NCBI RefSeq assembly: GCF_006228385.1
Contig: NZ_CP039852.1
Location: 3,488,001-3,552,000 of the forward strand
Length of the DNA stretch: 64,000 bases
Direction of reading: 5' to 3'
DNA from: Salinimonas iocasae
GTDB taxonomy: Bacteria; Pseudomonadota; Gammaproteobacteria; Enterobacterales; Alteromonadaceae
In this document: piece by piece, positions 21,865 to 30,097 of the stretch
Numbering within the stretch: position 1 is the first letter of the stretch
How the letters are laid out: every line of letters starts with the position of its first letter
Position numbers and translations under genes: made by a program
Notes under the pieces: generated by a model
What the model was told of the DNA's origin: nothing
What the model saw: the letters and a program-made list of their open reading frames with translations, nothing else
The model's database searches: none

Positions 21865-22222
21865 GACGTCTCCTTTACTAAAATAGTGTTAATTAATCTC
21901 TGCTTGTCGCTTTTTCTGTCTGTAATATTTTCTCTAGGCTGACATGTTCAAATACTTACACCCTTTGATTAACTGCTCAAAAAAGCGCGATCGGATACAG
22001 AAAGTTATCTGCAGATTATAAATATTTTCACTAACCTGCTGAAACAGAATGCCATTTATAGTGAGTCTATGTTGTATCACAAATAACCATTAATGTTGCG
22101 TTTACTGGCATGAAAAACGCTTAAAGATAATGCACGGCAGATTACAACAACGTAATGGAATTGTTCTGTTCAGCGTTCGCAGGGATTAGCCAATAGACAG
22201 TCTGAGAGTAAGGAGGCGTTTT
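21865..22222. other. Divergent intergenic region between ggt and GT2 gene
   Basis: This 358-base stretch must contain both start regions. I see a strong Shine-Dalgarno for the glycosyltransferase (AGGAGG, 22211-22216) and GGAGA for ggt. It is AT-rich with no convincing operator palindrome, ORF or structured RNA. Confidence 0.5.
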
Positions 22223-23065
22223 ATGACACAATCATTTAGCGTAGTGACAATTGTAAAAGGCCGCACTCGTCAACTTCGGAATCTTATTAGAAGTCTCGAG
22301 CACTCTAATGTACTTCCTGCAGAGGTGGTAGTGGTCTGGATGGCATCCCCCTGTGAAGATTCTCTTATCACGAGTCAACATTTCCCCATTCATCACAAAT
22401 TCGTAGCTCATGACACCTTGCCGATTCCTAAAGCCAGAAACAAAGGGTTTCTGGGGGCACACTACGATAAAGCTGTTTATCTGGACGTGGACTGTATCTG
22501 TTCGGCAGATATGCTTGAACATATCGTCCAGTCGGTTATACCCGGTCGGGTGGTTACAACCCAGATAAAGTACCTTGAAGTATTACCTGAGCATGTTGAT
22601 TATAAAACATTGGCTAAAGACGCCATAGACTGTCCTTACACTCCTGAACAACCACTTAACCAGCCTATTTCTTTTCGCGCTTTTCATACAACCTCTTTTG
22701 CTCTTTATATCAATGACTTTGAGAACGTTGGGGGGTTTGATGAAAGCTATTGTGGTTTTGGTGTAGGGGATGTGGATTTTGCCGCACGGTGTGAAGCAAA
22801 AGGTATGCACCTGTTTATGCTCCCCGACAAAATTCTCAGGCAATTTCATCCAAGGGTGGATCCTCCTATCAATCACCTTTCTGACATTGTAAACAATGCA
22901 GAAATTTTTAAACGCAAATGGGGACAGTACCCTGTTAAACACTGGCTTACTGAGTTCGCTAAAGAAGGTTTTATTTATGAGGAGTATCCCACACGAGGTC
23001 TGCGGGTACGGCGCCTACCTACGCAGGATGAAATCCACGCGCACATGACCACCCGGCCTTATTAA
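22223..23065 (+). CDS. Family 2 glycosyltransferase
   Basis: 280-residue cytoplasmic GT-A glycosyltransferase. The N-terminal half holds the nucleotide-sugar fold (FSVVTIVKGR, then the metal-binding DxD in VYLDVDCIC). The C-terminal half has the galactosyltransferase-like segment GGFDESYCGFGVGDVDFAARC (from about 172), the acceptor and catalytic block of this GT2/GT7C type. The Shine-Dalgarno AGGAGG is close to perfect. It stands alone, with ggt divergent and catalase downstream, and no polysaccharide or lipopolysaccharide genes are adjacent. Sugar donor and acceptor are unknown. Confidence 0.82.
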   Translation: MTQSFSVVTIVKGRTRQLRNLIRSLEHSNVLPAEVVVVWMASPCEDSLITSQHFPIHHKFVAHDTLPIPKARNKGFLGAHYDKAVYLDVDCICSADMLEHIVQSVIPGRVVTTQIKYLEVLPEHVDYKTLAKDAIDCPYTPEQPLNQPISFRAFHTTSFALYINDFENVGGFDESYCGFGVGDVDFAARCEAKGMHLFMLPDKILRQFHPRVDPPINHLSDIVNNAEIFKRKWGQYPVKHWLTEFAKEGFIYEEYPTRGLRVRRLPTQDEIHAHMTTRPY

Positions 23066-23216
23066 AGGGTCTGTACTTACTTTTGGTAATCGCTTTTTTA
23101 TTCAGAACAAATCAGTAAAAGCGATGAACAGGTTTGATTAAATAAATGTAAAAGTCTTGGGGTATCCGGTTTGGAGATGCTCCTTTTTCTATCTCAATAA
23201 AAAGGGAAAGTGAACG

Positions 23217-25283
23217 ATGGCTGAATCCTTTAAATATAAAGGCAATAAGGGTAATGGAGGTGAACTTCACCAGCTTCCTGAATCCGATGACCAACGAATG
23301 ACGACCGCGCAGGGTTGCCCTATTAGTGACAATCAGAATTCTCTTAAAGCAGGACAAAGAGGTCCGACTCTCTTAGAAGATCAGGTATTCCGGGAAAAAA
23401 TGTTCTCGTTCGACCATGAGCGCATCCCAGAACGTGTTGTACACGCCCGCGGTTATGGTGCCCACGGTTACTTTGAGTCTTATGGAAATGCGTCTGAGTT
23501 TACCTGCGCAGACGTATTTCAGCGTAAAGGTGAAAAAACTCCGGTATTTACCCGTTTCTCAACAGTAGCGGGCAATAAAGGCTCACCCGACCTTGCTCGC
23601 GACGTTCGCGGATTTGCTGTCAAATTTTATACAAAAGAAGGTAACTGGGATTTAGTAGGAAATAATATTCCTGTTTTCTTCATTCAGGATGCTATGAAGT
23701 TTCCCGATCTGATTCACGCGGCCAAACAGGAGCCTGATCGAGGCTTCCCACAGGCTCAAACAGCGCACGATAACTTTTGGGATTTCGCCAGCTTATCGCC
23801 TGAGTCGGTCCATATGCTGATGTGGGCAATGTCAGATCGCGCAATTCCTCGTTCACTTCGCTTCATGGAAGGGTTCGGTGTTCACACCTTCAAATTTATC
23901 AATGCGAACGGCGATGAGAAATTTGTTAAGTTTCACTGGAAGCCTGTATCTGGTATGCAGTCTGTAGTGTGGAATGAAGCATTAAAGATAAACGGTGCCG
24001 ATCCTGACTTCCATAGACGAGATCTGTGGGACAGTATTAATGCAGGCGATTTCCCCGAGTGGGAACTAGGAGTACAGGTATTTGACCAGGCATTTGCTGA
24101 TAGTTTTGAGTTTGATGTGTTTGACGCAACGAAGATTATCCCGGAAGAACAAGTACCTGTGACCAAAATTGGTAAGATGGTACTTGACCGTGTGGTAGAT
24201 AATTTCTTCGCCGAAACTGAGCAAGTAGCATTTTGTACCCAAAACATCGTACCAGGAATCGATTTCACACCTGATCCGCTACTTCAGGGCCGTAACTTTT
24301 CTTACTTAGATACTCAGACAAAACGACTTGGCGGACCTAATTTCACTCATATACCTATCAATGCACCACAGTGCCCTATGAGACACTTCCAGCAAGATGG
24401 TCATATGGCGATGACTAACCCTAAGGGCAGAGTGAATTATGAGCCGAATTCCTGGGAACGAGACGAGAACAACCCTCGCGCGTGCCCCGCTCACGGCTTT
24501 AAGAGTTCTTCTCAACCTATGGAAGGAGACAAGCTTCGTTATCGTTCTGAAACCTTTGCAGATCATTACAGTCAGGCTCTGCAGTTTTACAACAGCCAGA
24601 CAGACGTAGAAAAAATGCATATTCAAAATGCTTTTGTCTTCGAGCTATCAAAGGTTGAAAAACTGGCTATCAGAGAACGCGTGGTGTCTCACTTGCTTAA
24701 TGTGGACGAAGAGCTTGCTAATGCTGTTGCCAAAGGTCTTGGTCTGACTGAGATGCCAGAAAAGGCAGAAGCTGCGATGGCGACTCGTACTGACCTTAAA
24801 ACATCAGATGCGCTGAGTATTCTGAAAAACGGCCCGAGCTCATTCGCTGGACGTAAGCTTGGAATCTTCTGTTGTGATAATACACAGGAAAAGCACGTTA
24901 GTACGTTAACTGATGCGCTTAAAACAGAAGGTGCGATGCACGAAATTGTGGCGCCTACCATCAATGGTATAACGCTTTCTGATGGCACCACGATGGAAGG
25001 CGACCAGAAAATTGATGGTGGTCCATCTGTACTTTATGATGCCGTAGCCGTGCTTTTATCAGACGACCAGGTTGAAAACATTTGCAAAATTCCTGAAGCA
25101 AAAGATTTTGTTATGGATGCGTTTGCACACAAGAAGTTTATCATCTACAACAAAGCTGCAATGAAGTTGTTTGATGAGCTGAATCTAACCGCTAAAATGG
25201 ATGATGGTTTTATCGATATTGAAGCCAAAGATGGCGATAAAGCTGTGGAAATGCTACGCAATATTCGTTTCTGGCAACGATAG
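23217..25283 (+). CDS. katE: Large-subunit monofunctional catalase (HPII type)
   Basis: Haem catalase that breaks down hydrogen peroxide. The distal His is H76 in [13 protein letters not shown], the distal Asn N149 in [11 protein letters not shown], and the proximal haem-ligand Tyr Y363 in [15 protein letters not shown]. The chain runs to 688 residues because of a C-terminal DJ-1/PfpI-like domain (about 540-688), the mark of clade 2 HPII catalases. It is slightly shorter than E. coli HPII, mainly at the N terminus. The ATG at 23217 has AAGGGA upstream. A strong hairpin follows the stop, so it is probably monocistronic. Confidence 0.95.
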   Translation: MAESFKYKGNKGNGGELHQLPESDDQRMTTAQGCPISDNQNSLKAGQRGPTLLEDQVFREKMFSFDHERIPERVVHARGYGAHGYFESYGNASEFTCADVFQRKGEKTPVFTRFSTVAGNKGSPDLARDVRGFAVKFYTKEGNWDLVGNNIPVFFIQDAMKFPDLIHAAKQEPDRGFPQAQTAHDNFWDFASLSPESVHMLMWAMSDRAIPRSLRFMEGFGVHTFKFINANGDEKFVKFHWKPVSGMQSVVWNEALKINGADPDFHRRDLWDSINAGDFPEWELGVQVFDQAFADSFEFDVFDATKIIPEEQVPVTKIGKMVLDRVVDNFFAETEQVAFCTQNIVPGIDFTPDPLLQGRNFSYLDTQTKRLGGPNFTHIPINAPQCPMRHFQQDGHMAMTNPKGRVNYEPNSWERDENNPRACPAHGFKSSSQPMEGDKLRYRSETFADHYSQALQFYNSQTDVEKMHIQNAFVFELSKVEKLAIRERVVSHLLNVDEELANAVAKGLGLTEMPEKAEAAMATRTDLKTSDALSILKNGPSSFAGRKLGIFCCDNTQEKHVSTLTDALKTEGAMHEIVAPTINGITLSDGTTMEGDQKIDGGPSVLYDAVAVLLSDDQVENICKIPEAKDFVMDAFAHKKFIIYNKAAMKLFDELNLTAKMDDGFIDIEAKDGDKAVEMLRNIRFWQR

Positions 25284-25292
25284 CTCTTACTT

Positions 25293-25321
25293 GCGTGCTC
25301 TGTTTAAGAGCACGCTTCTTT
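25293..25321 (+). terminator. Terminator after catalase gene
   Basis: GCGTGCTCT (25293-25301) pairs perfectly with AGAGCACGC (25307-25315) around a five-base loop, followed by a T-rich stretch TTCTTTC. Confidence 0.75.
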
Positions 25322-25386
25322 CACTTCAGAAGCATTATTTTCCCCACAAACTCAGCCCCCTTCCTTTATTGCAACCAAATGAGAAT

Positions 25387-25410
25387 AAAAAAGCCCCGCA
25401 AAGCGAGGCT
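25387..25410 (-). terminator. Terminator after amtB (minus strand)
   Basis: AGCCCCGC and GCGAGGCT form an eight-pair stem with one mismatch around AAA. Six A residues on the plus strand (25387-25392) give the T-run on the minus strand, downstream of amtB. Confidence 0.65.
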
Positions 25411-25468
25411 AATAGGAAAGACCCGGGCTTATAAAAATTATTGTTTCGCCCGGTTAGTTAACTGCGTG

Positions 25469-26716
25469 TTATTTACGGCTACCTACAAAGTCAGGATAGG
25501 CTTCCAAGCCGCATTCGCTGGCGTCAACGCCATCAAACTCTTCTTCAGGCGACACCCGGATGCCCATTACGGCCTTGATAATTAACCATGCAATAAGGCT
25601 GGTAACAAATACCCAGATGAAAATAGTCAGTGCACCCAGTAGCTGGCCACCCAGGCTGGCGCCGTCATTGGTTAATGGCACCAGTACAAGGCCAAGCAAA
25701 CCTACAACGCCATGCACAGATATTGCACCTACCGGATCGTCTATCTTCATCTTATCCAGCGTAACAATACTAAAGACCACCAGCAGGCCGCCAATCGCAC
25801 CAAAAATTGTCGCCATCAGAGGTGTTGGTGTAGAAGGCTCGGCTGTAATCGCAACCAGGCCGGCCAATGCACCGTTCAGCGCCATAGTAAGATCCGCTTT
25901 ACCAAACATGACCCGTGCCAACAACAAGGCGCCAATAGTTCCGCCAGCCGCTGCTGCATTTGTATTCATAAATACCACTGCCACTGAGTTAGCGCTTTCT
26001 ACTGTAGCTGTGGCAAGTACAGAACCACCGTTGAAACCGAACCAGCCCATCCAAAGAATGAATGTACCTAGTGTTGCCAGCGGCAGGTTAGCACCAGGGA
26101 TCGCATTGATTTTGCCATCTACGGTGTATTTGCCTTTACGGGGGCCAAGAATCAGAACGCCTGCCAGTGCGGCAGCTGCACCAGCCATATGTACAATGCC
26201 TGAGCCTGCAAAGTCAGAAAAACCGTTATCGCCAAGGCTGTATAGGCCGAAGACCGACTCGCCGCCCCACGTCCAGGCACCTTCCATCGGATAAATGAAA
26301 CCTGTCATTACCACAGAAAATGTTAAGAACGCCCATAGTTTCATACGCTCAGCGACCGCGCCTGAAACAATTGACATTGCGGTTGCAACAAAAACAACCT
26401 GGAAGAAAAAGTCAGCCGATGGTGCATAGGTTGCCGCATCGCCCTCAACATCGGTGGCGCCATCGCCCATAATGCCGCTTAAAAACCAGCTGAAGTCATC
26501 GCCACCGTACATAATGCCGTAGCCGCAAACCATATACATGGTACAGGCAATAGCAAACAGTGAAATATTTTTGGTAAGGATCTCAGTAGTGTTTTTTGCC
26601 CGAACCAGACCGGCCTCAAGCATGGCAAACCCGGCAGCCATCCACATGACCAGCGCACCACAGATTAAGAAATAAAAGGTATCTAACGCATACCCAAGCT
26701 CAAAGGTGATTTCCAT
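25469..26716 (-). CDS. amtB: Ammonium transporter
   Basis: Inner-membrane Amt/Rh channel that takes up ammonium or ammonia. The 415 residues carry about eleven hydrophobic helices. The pore's twin histidines are H176 in GSGIVHMAGA and H335 in AISVHGVVGL. The aromatic recruitment region MYGGDDFSWFL and the signature DFAGSGIVHM are intact. No cleavable signal peptide is obvious, as in many Amt proteins outside the enterics. glnK lies 29 bases upstream in the same direction, the conserved glnK-amtB pair, so PII binding would close the channel when nitrogen is plentiful. Confidence 0.97.
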   Translation of the reverse strand: MEITFELGYALDTFYFLICGALVMWMAAGFAMLEAGLVRAKNTTEILTKNISLFAIACTMYMVCGYGIMYGGDDFSWFLSGIMGDGATDVEGDAATYAPSADFFFQVVFVATAMSIVSGAVAERMKLWAFLTFSVVMTGFIYPMEGAWTWGGESVFGLYSLGDNGFSDFAGSGIVHMAGAAAALAGVLILGPRKGKYTVDGKINAIPGANLPLATLGTFILWMGWFGFNGGSVLATATVESANSVAVVFMNTNAAAAGGTIGALLLARVMFGKADLTMALNGALAGLVAITAEPSTPTPLMATIFGAIGGLLVVFSIVTLDKMKIDDPVGAISVHGVVGLLGLVLVPLTNDGASLGGQLLGALTIFIWVFVTSLIAWLIIKAVMGIRVSPEEEFDGVDASECGLEAYPDFVGSRK

Positions 26717-26745
26717 TATACTCTCTCCGCAATTTTTATAGTGGC

Positions 26746-27111
<366 letters not shown>

Positions 27112-27139
27112 TTATTGCACGTTGCGTGCGTTTTACTGC

Positions 27140-27156
27140 AACAATACAAAAGCCAA
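27140..27156 (-). promoter_or_regulatory. Candidate sigma-54 promoter of glnK-amtB
   Basis: On the minus strand TTGGC is followed by TTGT at the correct spacing for -24/-12 elements. The -12 GC dinucleotide is GT here, so the match is incomplete. Its place, about 80 bases downstream of the NtrC-like sites, is what makes it worth listing. Confidence 0.3.
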
Positions 27157-27223
27157 GCCATAAATTATTATTCATATAAATCAGCTATTTATTCATACAG
27201 CAGAGGTATAACAGACATTTTTC

Positions 27224-27240
27224 TGCACAATTGTGGTGCA
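27224..27240 (-). promoter_or_regulatory. NtrC-like binding site 1 (glnK-amtB)
   Basis: TGCACAATTGTGGTGCA: 17 bases with TGCAC and GTGCA arms, matching the NtrC operator pattern TGCAC-N7-GTGCA. It lies about 140 bases upstream of the glnK start, a usual enhancer distance. Confidence 0.72.
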
Positions 27241-27252
27241 TGACTATCTTCA

Positions 27253-27269
27253 TGCGTTATTTTTGTGCA
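27253..27269 (-). promoter_or_regulatory. NtrC-like binding site 2 (glnK-amtB)
   Basis: TGCGTTATTTTTGTGCA: same length and arms as site 1 with a single arm change (TGCGT for TGCAC). Its centre is 29 bases from site 1, close to three helical turns, consistent with cooperative NtrC dimers. Confidence 0.65.
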
Positions 27270-27329
27270 CCCATCGCGGGTTCGCGATGCTGCGAGTGTG
27301 GATTGCTCTAAAGGGAACTAAAAAAACAT

Positions 27330-28100
27330 ATGGAAATTCAGTGGGACCGTATCGATATCCCTCAGGATAAGGGTGATAGAGACGCAAACAGTCACTTTTG
27401 GCTGACAACAAATTATCGCCTGTTTACTTTTGCTGTGGCCATTGCGCTTCATGGCATTCTTATCATAAGTGCTGCCCTGTTTGTCACTGTTCCGGCCAGC
27501 GACAAAAAACAGCCTGTCCCTCGACCAGTGCAAGCCCGACTTGTAGTGGCACCACCTGTTGTTTCGGATAGCATGCAGCCAGAGCCGACTGGAGCAGAGC
27601 AGAAGACAACTTCCGAGACGGACGCGCCGGATAAAAATACGCCGCAAACAGACAAGCCCCCAGTCGAACCTACTGTAAAGCCAGCTGAAAAAGCGCCCTC
27701 GACGAATACGGCTTCATCGGCAGAACCGCCCCCGGTTTCCGCCACACAATCTGTTAGCACAAACAATGTTAAAAAATCTGCGGCATCTGTTAGCTCTGCA
27801 GCAGCGCTGAATAATTATTTTTCCCGACATAATGAATTACAGATATCCGAGCTGGGAAAGACCGATTCCCGGGAAGCCCGTCACAGACAACGCCACCCTT
27901 CGCTGATAGATCCCCGAAAGGGAGAGCCCAGACAGGATGAATCTACGCCGAAAGTCAGACGGTTGCGGTGTGACAGAATAGCCGGCGAAGTAGTCGCTAC
28001 ACTTAGCAGTATTGCCGGAGGCACACTACGCTGTTCTTCAGAGGCTCAGCTTGCACCTCACATTAATAAGCGACTGGAAGAGGCGGGAGCAACACGCTGA
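27330..28100 (+). CDS. Hypothetical membrane-anchored proline-rich protein (TonB-like layout)
   Basis: 256 residues that I do not recognise as a family. It has a short cytoplasmic N terminus, one membrane helix (about 31-53), then a long Pro/Thr/Ser/Ala/Glu/Lys-rich segment (about 60-160) of the kind that spans the periplasm in TonB and TolA. The C-terminal region (160-256) is very basic and contains two cysteines, C214 and C235, in a short segment that could form a disulfide (RLRCDRIAGEVV ... GGTLRCSSEAQ). The TonB C-terminal domain signature is not present, and no exbB/exbD is nearby. It is divergent from glnK across the NtrC-site region. Confidence 0.6.
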   Translation: MEIQWDRIDIPQDKGDRDANSHFWLTTNYRLFTFAVAIALHGILIISAALFVTVPASDKKQPVPRPVQARLVVAPPVVSDSMQPEPTGAEQKTTSETDAPDKNTPQTDKPPVEPTVKPAEKAPSTNTASSAEPPPVSATQSVSTNNVKKSAASVSSAAALNNYFSRHNELQISELGKTDSREARHRQRHPSLIDPRKGEPRQDESTPKVRRLRCDRIAGEVVATLSSIAGGTLRCSSEAQLAPHINKRLEEAGATR

Positions 28101-28316
28101 TTATTGTACATTATTTACAGTTATCGCCGTTATCCCGAGCTTTGCAGTAACGATAAGTTCCTGGTCCGTGCCCACCAACCCTATTACAAAGATCTGCACC
28201 GAATGTGATCGCTAAACATCCGGCACCGATATAGTTATAACCGGTTTTCGAACGTCTATTGTCAACTTACCAGAGTCGGCGATATGCTAAGTAAAATAGT
28301 TTATTAAGGAACGCTA

Positions 28317-29228
28317 TTGGCTGCTGCAAATTTACTGGCTCTCATTGATGATATTGCAACGCTGCTTGACGATGTCTCTGTCATGTCTAAAGTGGCGGCG
28401 AAAAAAACGGCGGGCGTGCTGGGTGACGATCTTGCCCTGAATGCTGATCAGGTTCGTGGTGTGAAGCCGGAGCGTGAACTACCGGTGGTCTGGGCGGTTG
28501 CTAAAGGCTCCCTGCTTAATAAAGTAATACTGGTTCCCGCTGCACTTCTCATCAGCGCCTTCGTACCTGTGCTGATTACTATTTTGCTGGTCATTGGCGG
28601 CCTGTATCTATGCTTTGAAGGTGCTGAGAAGGTCTTGCACCGATTCTTTCCTCACCACGATGCCGAAGAGCGAGATGCACGTCTTGCCCAGCTTGCCGAT
28701 GCCAATGTTGATTTGGTGGAGATGGAGAAAGAAAAAATAAAAGGTGCTATTCGTACTGACTTCATTCTCTCTGCCGAAATTATCGTCATCGCACTTGGCA
28801 GTATCGCCGGCGCAGATTTTATTACGCAGGTAGGGGTACTGGTTGCGCTAAGTCTGGCAATCACAGTTGGCGTTTATGGCCTGGTAGCTGCCATCGTAAA
28901 AATGGACGACTTAGGCTTGTACCTGTTGCGCAAGTCGCTAACTGGTAATTTTAATCGCTTTCAGAAAATTACCGGCAGGGGCTTACTGATTACCGCGCCG
29001 ATGCTGATGAAATTTCTGGCCATTGTCGGCACGATTGCAATGTTTTTGGTCGGTGGCGGTATCCTTACTCACAATATTGGTGTTATCCACCATGCTGCTG
29101 AAGTAGTAATCAACGCTGTGCCGCTTCCCGACTTATTAGTAAGTATAGTTGTAGACGGTATCGCTGGCTTTATCGCAGGTGCTCTGGTCGTCGCGCTGGT
29201 ATTTGTTGTAAACCGGTTCAGGAAATAG
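28317..29228 (+). CDS. DUF808 (YedI-like) inner-membrane protein
   Basis: 303 residues with the DUF808/YedI pattern: [20 protein letters not shown] at the start, the [14 protein letters not shown] segment, then roughly five to six membrane helices between residues 65 and 300. Family members are widespread inner-membrane proteins without known function. The start is a TTG at 28317: AAGGA (28306-28310) sits six bases upstream and the family-typical residues begin there. No partner gene is adjacent. Confidence 0.85.
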   Translation: MAAANLLALIDDIATLLDDVSVMSKVAAKKTAGVLGDDLALNADQVRGVKPERELPVVWAVAKGSLLNKVILVPAALLISAFVPVLITILLVIGGLYLCFEGAEKVLHRFFPHHDAEERDARLAQLADANVDLVEMEKEKIKGAIRTDFILSAEIIVIALGSIAGADFITQVGVLVALSLAITVGVYGLVAAIVKMDDLGLYLLRKSLTGNFNRFQKITGRGLLITAPMLMKFLAIVGTIAMFLVGGGILTHNIGVIHHAAEVVINAVPLPDLLVSIVVDGIAGFIAGALVVALVFVVNRFRK

Positions 29229-29301
29229 TTTCTGGCATTACGCCCCTGTCAGATTGAATATCAGGGCCTGCCGCGCACTTATTCTTTTCTTTTTTCAAAC
29301 A

Positions 29302-29331
29302 CAACTCGGCCAGTGATACCTGGTCGTGTTG
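29302..29331. repeat. Imperfect inverted repeat
   Basis: CAACTCGGCCAG (29302-29313) and CTGGTCGTGTTG (29320-29331) form a 12-base stem with one U-U mismatch and one G-U pair around a six-base loop. Only a weak T-rich stretch follows. It could be a DUF808 terminator or an activator-binding palindrome for the sigma-54 promoter 170 bases downstream. Confidence 0.5.
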
Positions 29332-29468
29332 CTTTCCTTTGCAAGAATATCCGGCAATAAATTCTGCTTGGTGTAATTGACCACTACGTTGTGAAAACCG
29401 CAACATTTTAGCCATCTCTTTTTAAGCCTACATCTTCTTTACGCCAGGAAATAAAAATAAATCAATGC

Positions 29469-29481
29469 AATCAATAAGTTA
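29469..29481 (+). promoter_or_regulatory. IHF-binding site
   Basis: AATCAATAAGTTA matches the IHF consensus WATCAANNNNTTR at every defined position and lies within an AT-rich tract, about 18 bases upstream of the -24 element. IHF bending between activator and sigma-54 promoter is the normal arrangement. Confidence 0.55.
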
Positions 29482-29496
29482 AAATTTATTTTTTCT

Positions 29497-29512
29497 TTGG
29501 CACAACTATCGC
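29497..29512 (+). promoter_or_regulatory. Sigma-54 promoter of small exported-protein gene
   Basis: TTGGCACAACTATCGC: the -24 element TTGGCAC is perfect, and GG and GC are separated by exactly ten bases. The -12 region reads TCGC for TTGC. Transcription would start near 29524, giving a 5' leader of about 64 bases. Confidence 0.65.
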
Positions 29513-29587
29513 TATAGCTATTACGACTTATCAATAACCGGCTGCCAGACGTGCCGAGCAGTGTTAAACATGAATTAAGGAATGAAG

Positions 29588-29851
29588 ATGAAAACTGTTT
29601 TTAAAATCAGCTGTATGGTCGCTGTTGCAATGGGTGTTGGTAGTGCACAGGCTTGTGAAAAAAATACGATTGAACTGGAAGCTGAGCAGATGATTGCAGC
29701 TAGTGCGCAGGAAACCAAAACGGAAATTCGCCATGCCATTAGTCAGGATCTCAGCCAGGAATGGTTACTTGCTCCGGCACCTGTACAACGTAAAGAAGTC
29801 TTAACTGCAAAAACGAATGCCGCCAGCGATAACGGCGACGATGACGCCTGA
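29588..29851 (+). CDS. Small exported protein of unknown function
   Basis: 87 residues starting MKTVFKISCMVAVAMG, with a signal peptide probably cleaved after GSAQA, leaving a mature acidic protein of about 65 residues whose first residue is a Cys and which ends in DNGDDDA. The cleavage region is not a classic lipobox. I chose ATG 29588 over ATG 29582 because AAGG (29577-29580) is seven bases from the former and only one from the latter. I recognise no family. Its sigma-54/IHF promoter implies activation under a specific condition by an enhancer-binding protein not identified here. A 36-residue membrane ORF follows after 11 bases. Confidence 0.6.
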   Translation: MKTVFKISCMVAVAMGVGSAQACEKNTIELEAEQMIAASAQETKTEIRHAISQDLSQEWLLAPAPVQRKEVLTAKTNAASDNGDDDA

Positions 29852-29862
29852 GTGAGTTTGTC

Positions 29863-29973
29863 ATGATTATCAGTCACACTGCCGTATTTTTTGCTGCGAT
29901 GGCACCACTTGCAGCTTATATCGCAAGCGCCGTCATATTTTCTGGTTTACGTAAGCTGCTCGCGCACTTTTAA
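29863..29973 (+). CDS. Possible 36-residue membrane miniprotein
   Basis: Short frame from ATG 29863: almost entirely one hydrophobic helix (about residues 7-28: VFFAAMAPLAAYIASAV) ending in a basic GLRKLLAHF tail, the usual topology of bacterial single-span miniproteins. GAGTGAG about six bases upstream could serve as a ribosome site. It starts 11 bases after the small exported protein and lies before the hairpin/T-run at 30012-30097, so both would be on one short transcript. No family is recognised. The main doubt is its size. Confidence 0.4.
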   Translation: MIISHTAVFFAAMAPLAAYIASAVIFSGLRKLLAHF

Positions 29974-30011
29974 ACACATTTACCCTGGATGATCCTCCCG
30001 CTTTCGGATCC

Positions 30012-30097
30012 CCCTGATGGAAATAAAGTTGAGTATTTCAGCCTTGCCTGTTTGCTTCAATGCTTCCCAACCTGGTTTTCCATCAGGGCTTTTTTTT
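30012..30097 (+). terminator. Long-armed hairpin with T8 tract (terminator or small RNA)
   Basis: CCCTGATGGAAA (30012-30023) is perfectly complementary to TTTCCATCAGGG (30077-30088), followed by C and eight T residues (30090-30097). The 53 bases enclosed are far more than an ordinary terminator loop and can form at least one further GTTG/CAAC pairing. It may be a terminator made of a long-range stem, or a small structured RNA with its own terminator. The T tract runs into the convergent mrcB stop codon. Confidence 0.6.

Larger units (their letters stand above)
29229..29587. other. Intergenic region holding a hairpin, IHF site and sigma-54 promoter
   Basis: 359 bases between the DUF808 gene and the small exported-protein gene. 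In order it has a 12-pair imperfect hairpin (29302-29331) that may end the DUF808 transcript, a short GTTG-N9-CAAC repeat (29388-29404), an AT-rich stretch with an IHF consensus, and a -24/-12 promoter. The antisense frame here looks like chance. Confidence 0.6.

Noticed and set aside
25560..26294. 244-codon open frame on the plus strand opposite amtB
   Set aside because: Low-complexity Ala/Pro/Ile/Thr composition typical of the antisense of a membrane protein gene; amtB on the other strand is certain.
29218..29415. 65-codon minus-strand frame between DUF808 and the small exported protein
   Set aside because: No ribosome site or family resemblance, and it overlaps the 29302-29331 hairpin.
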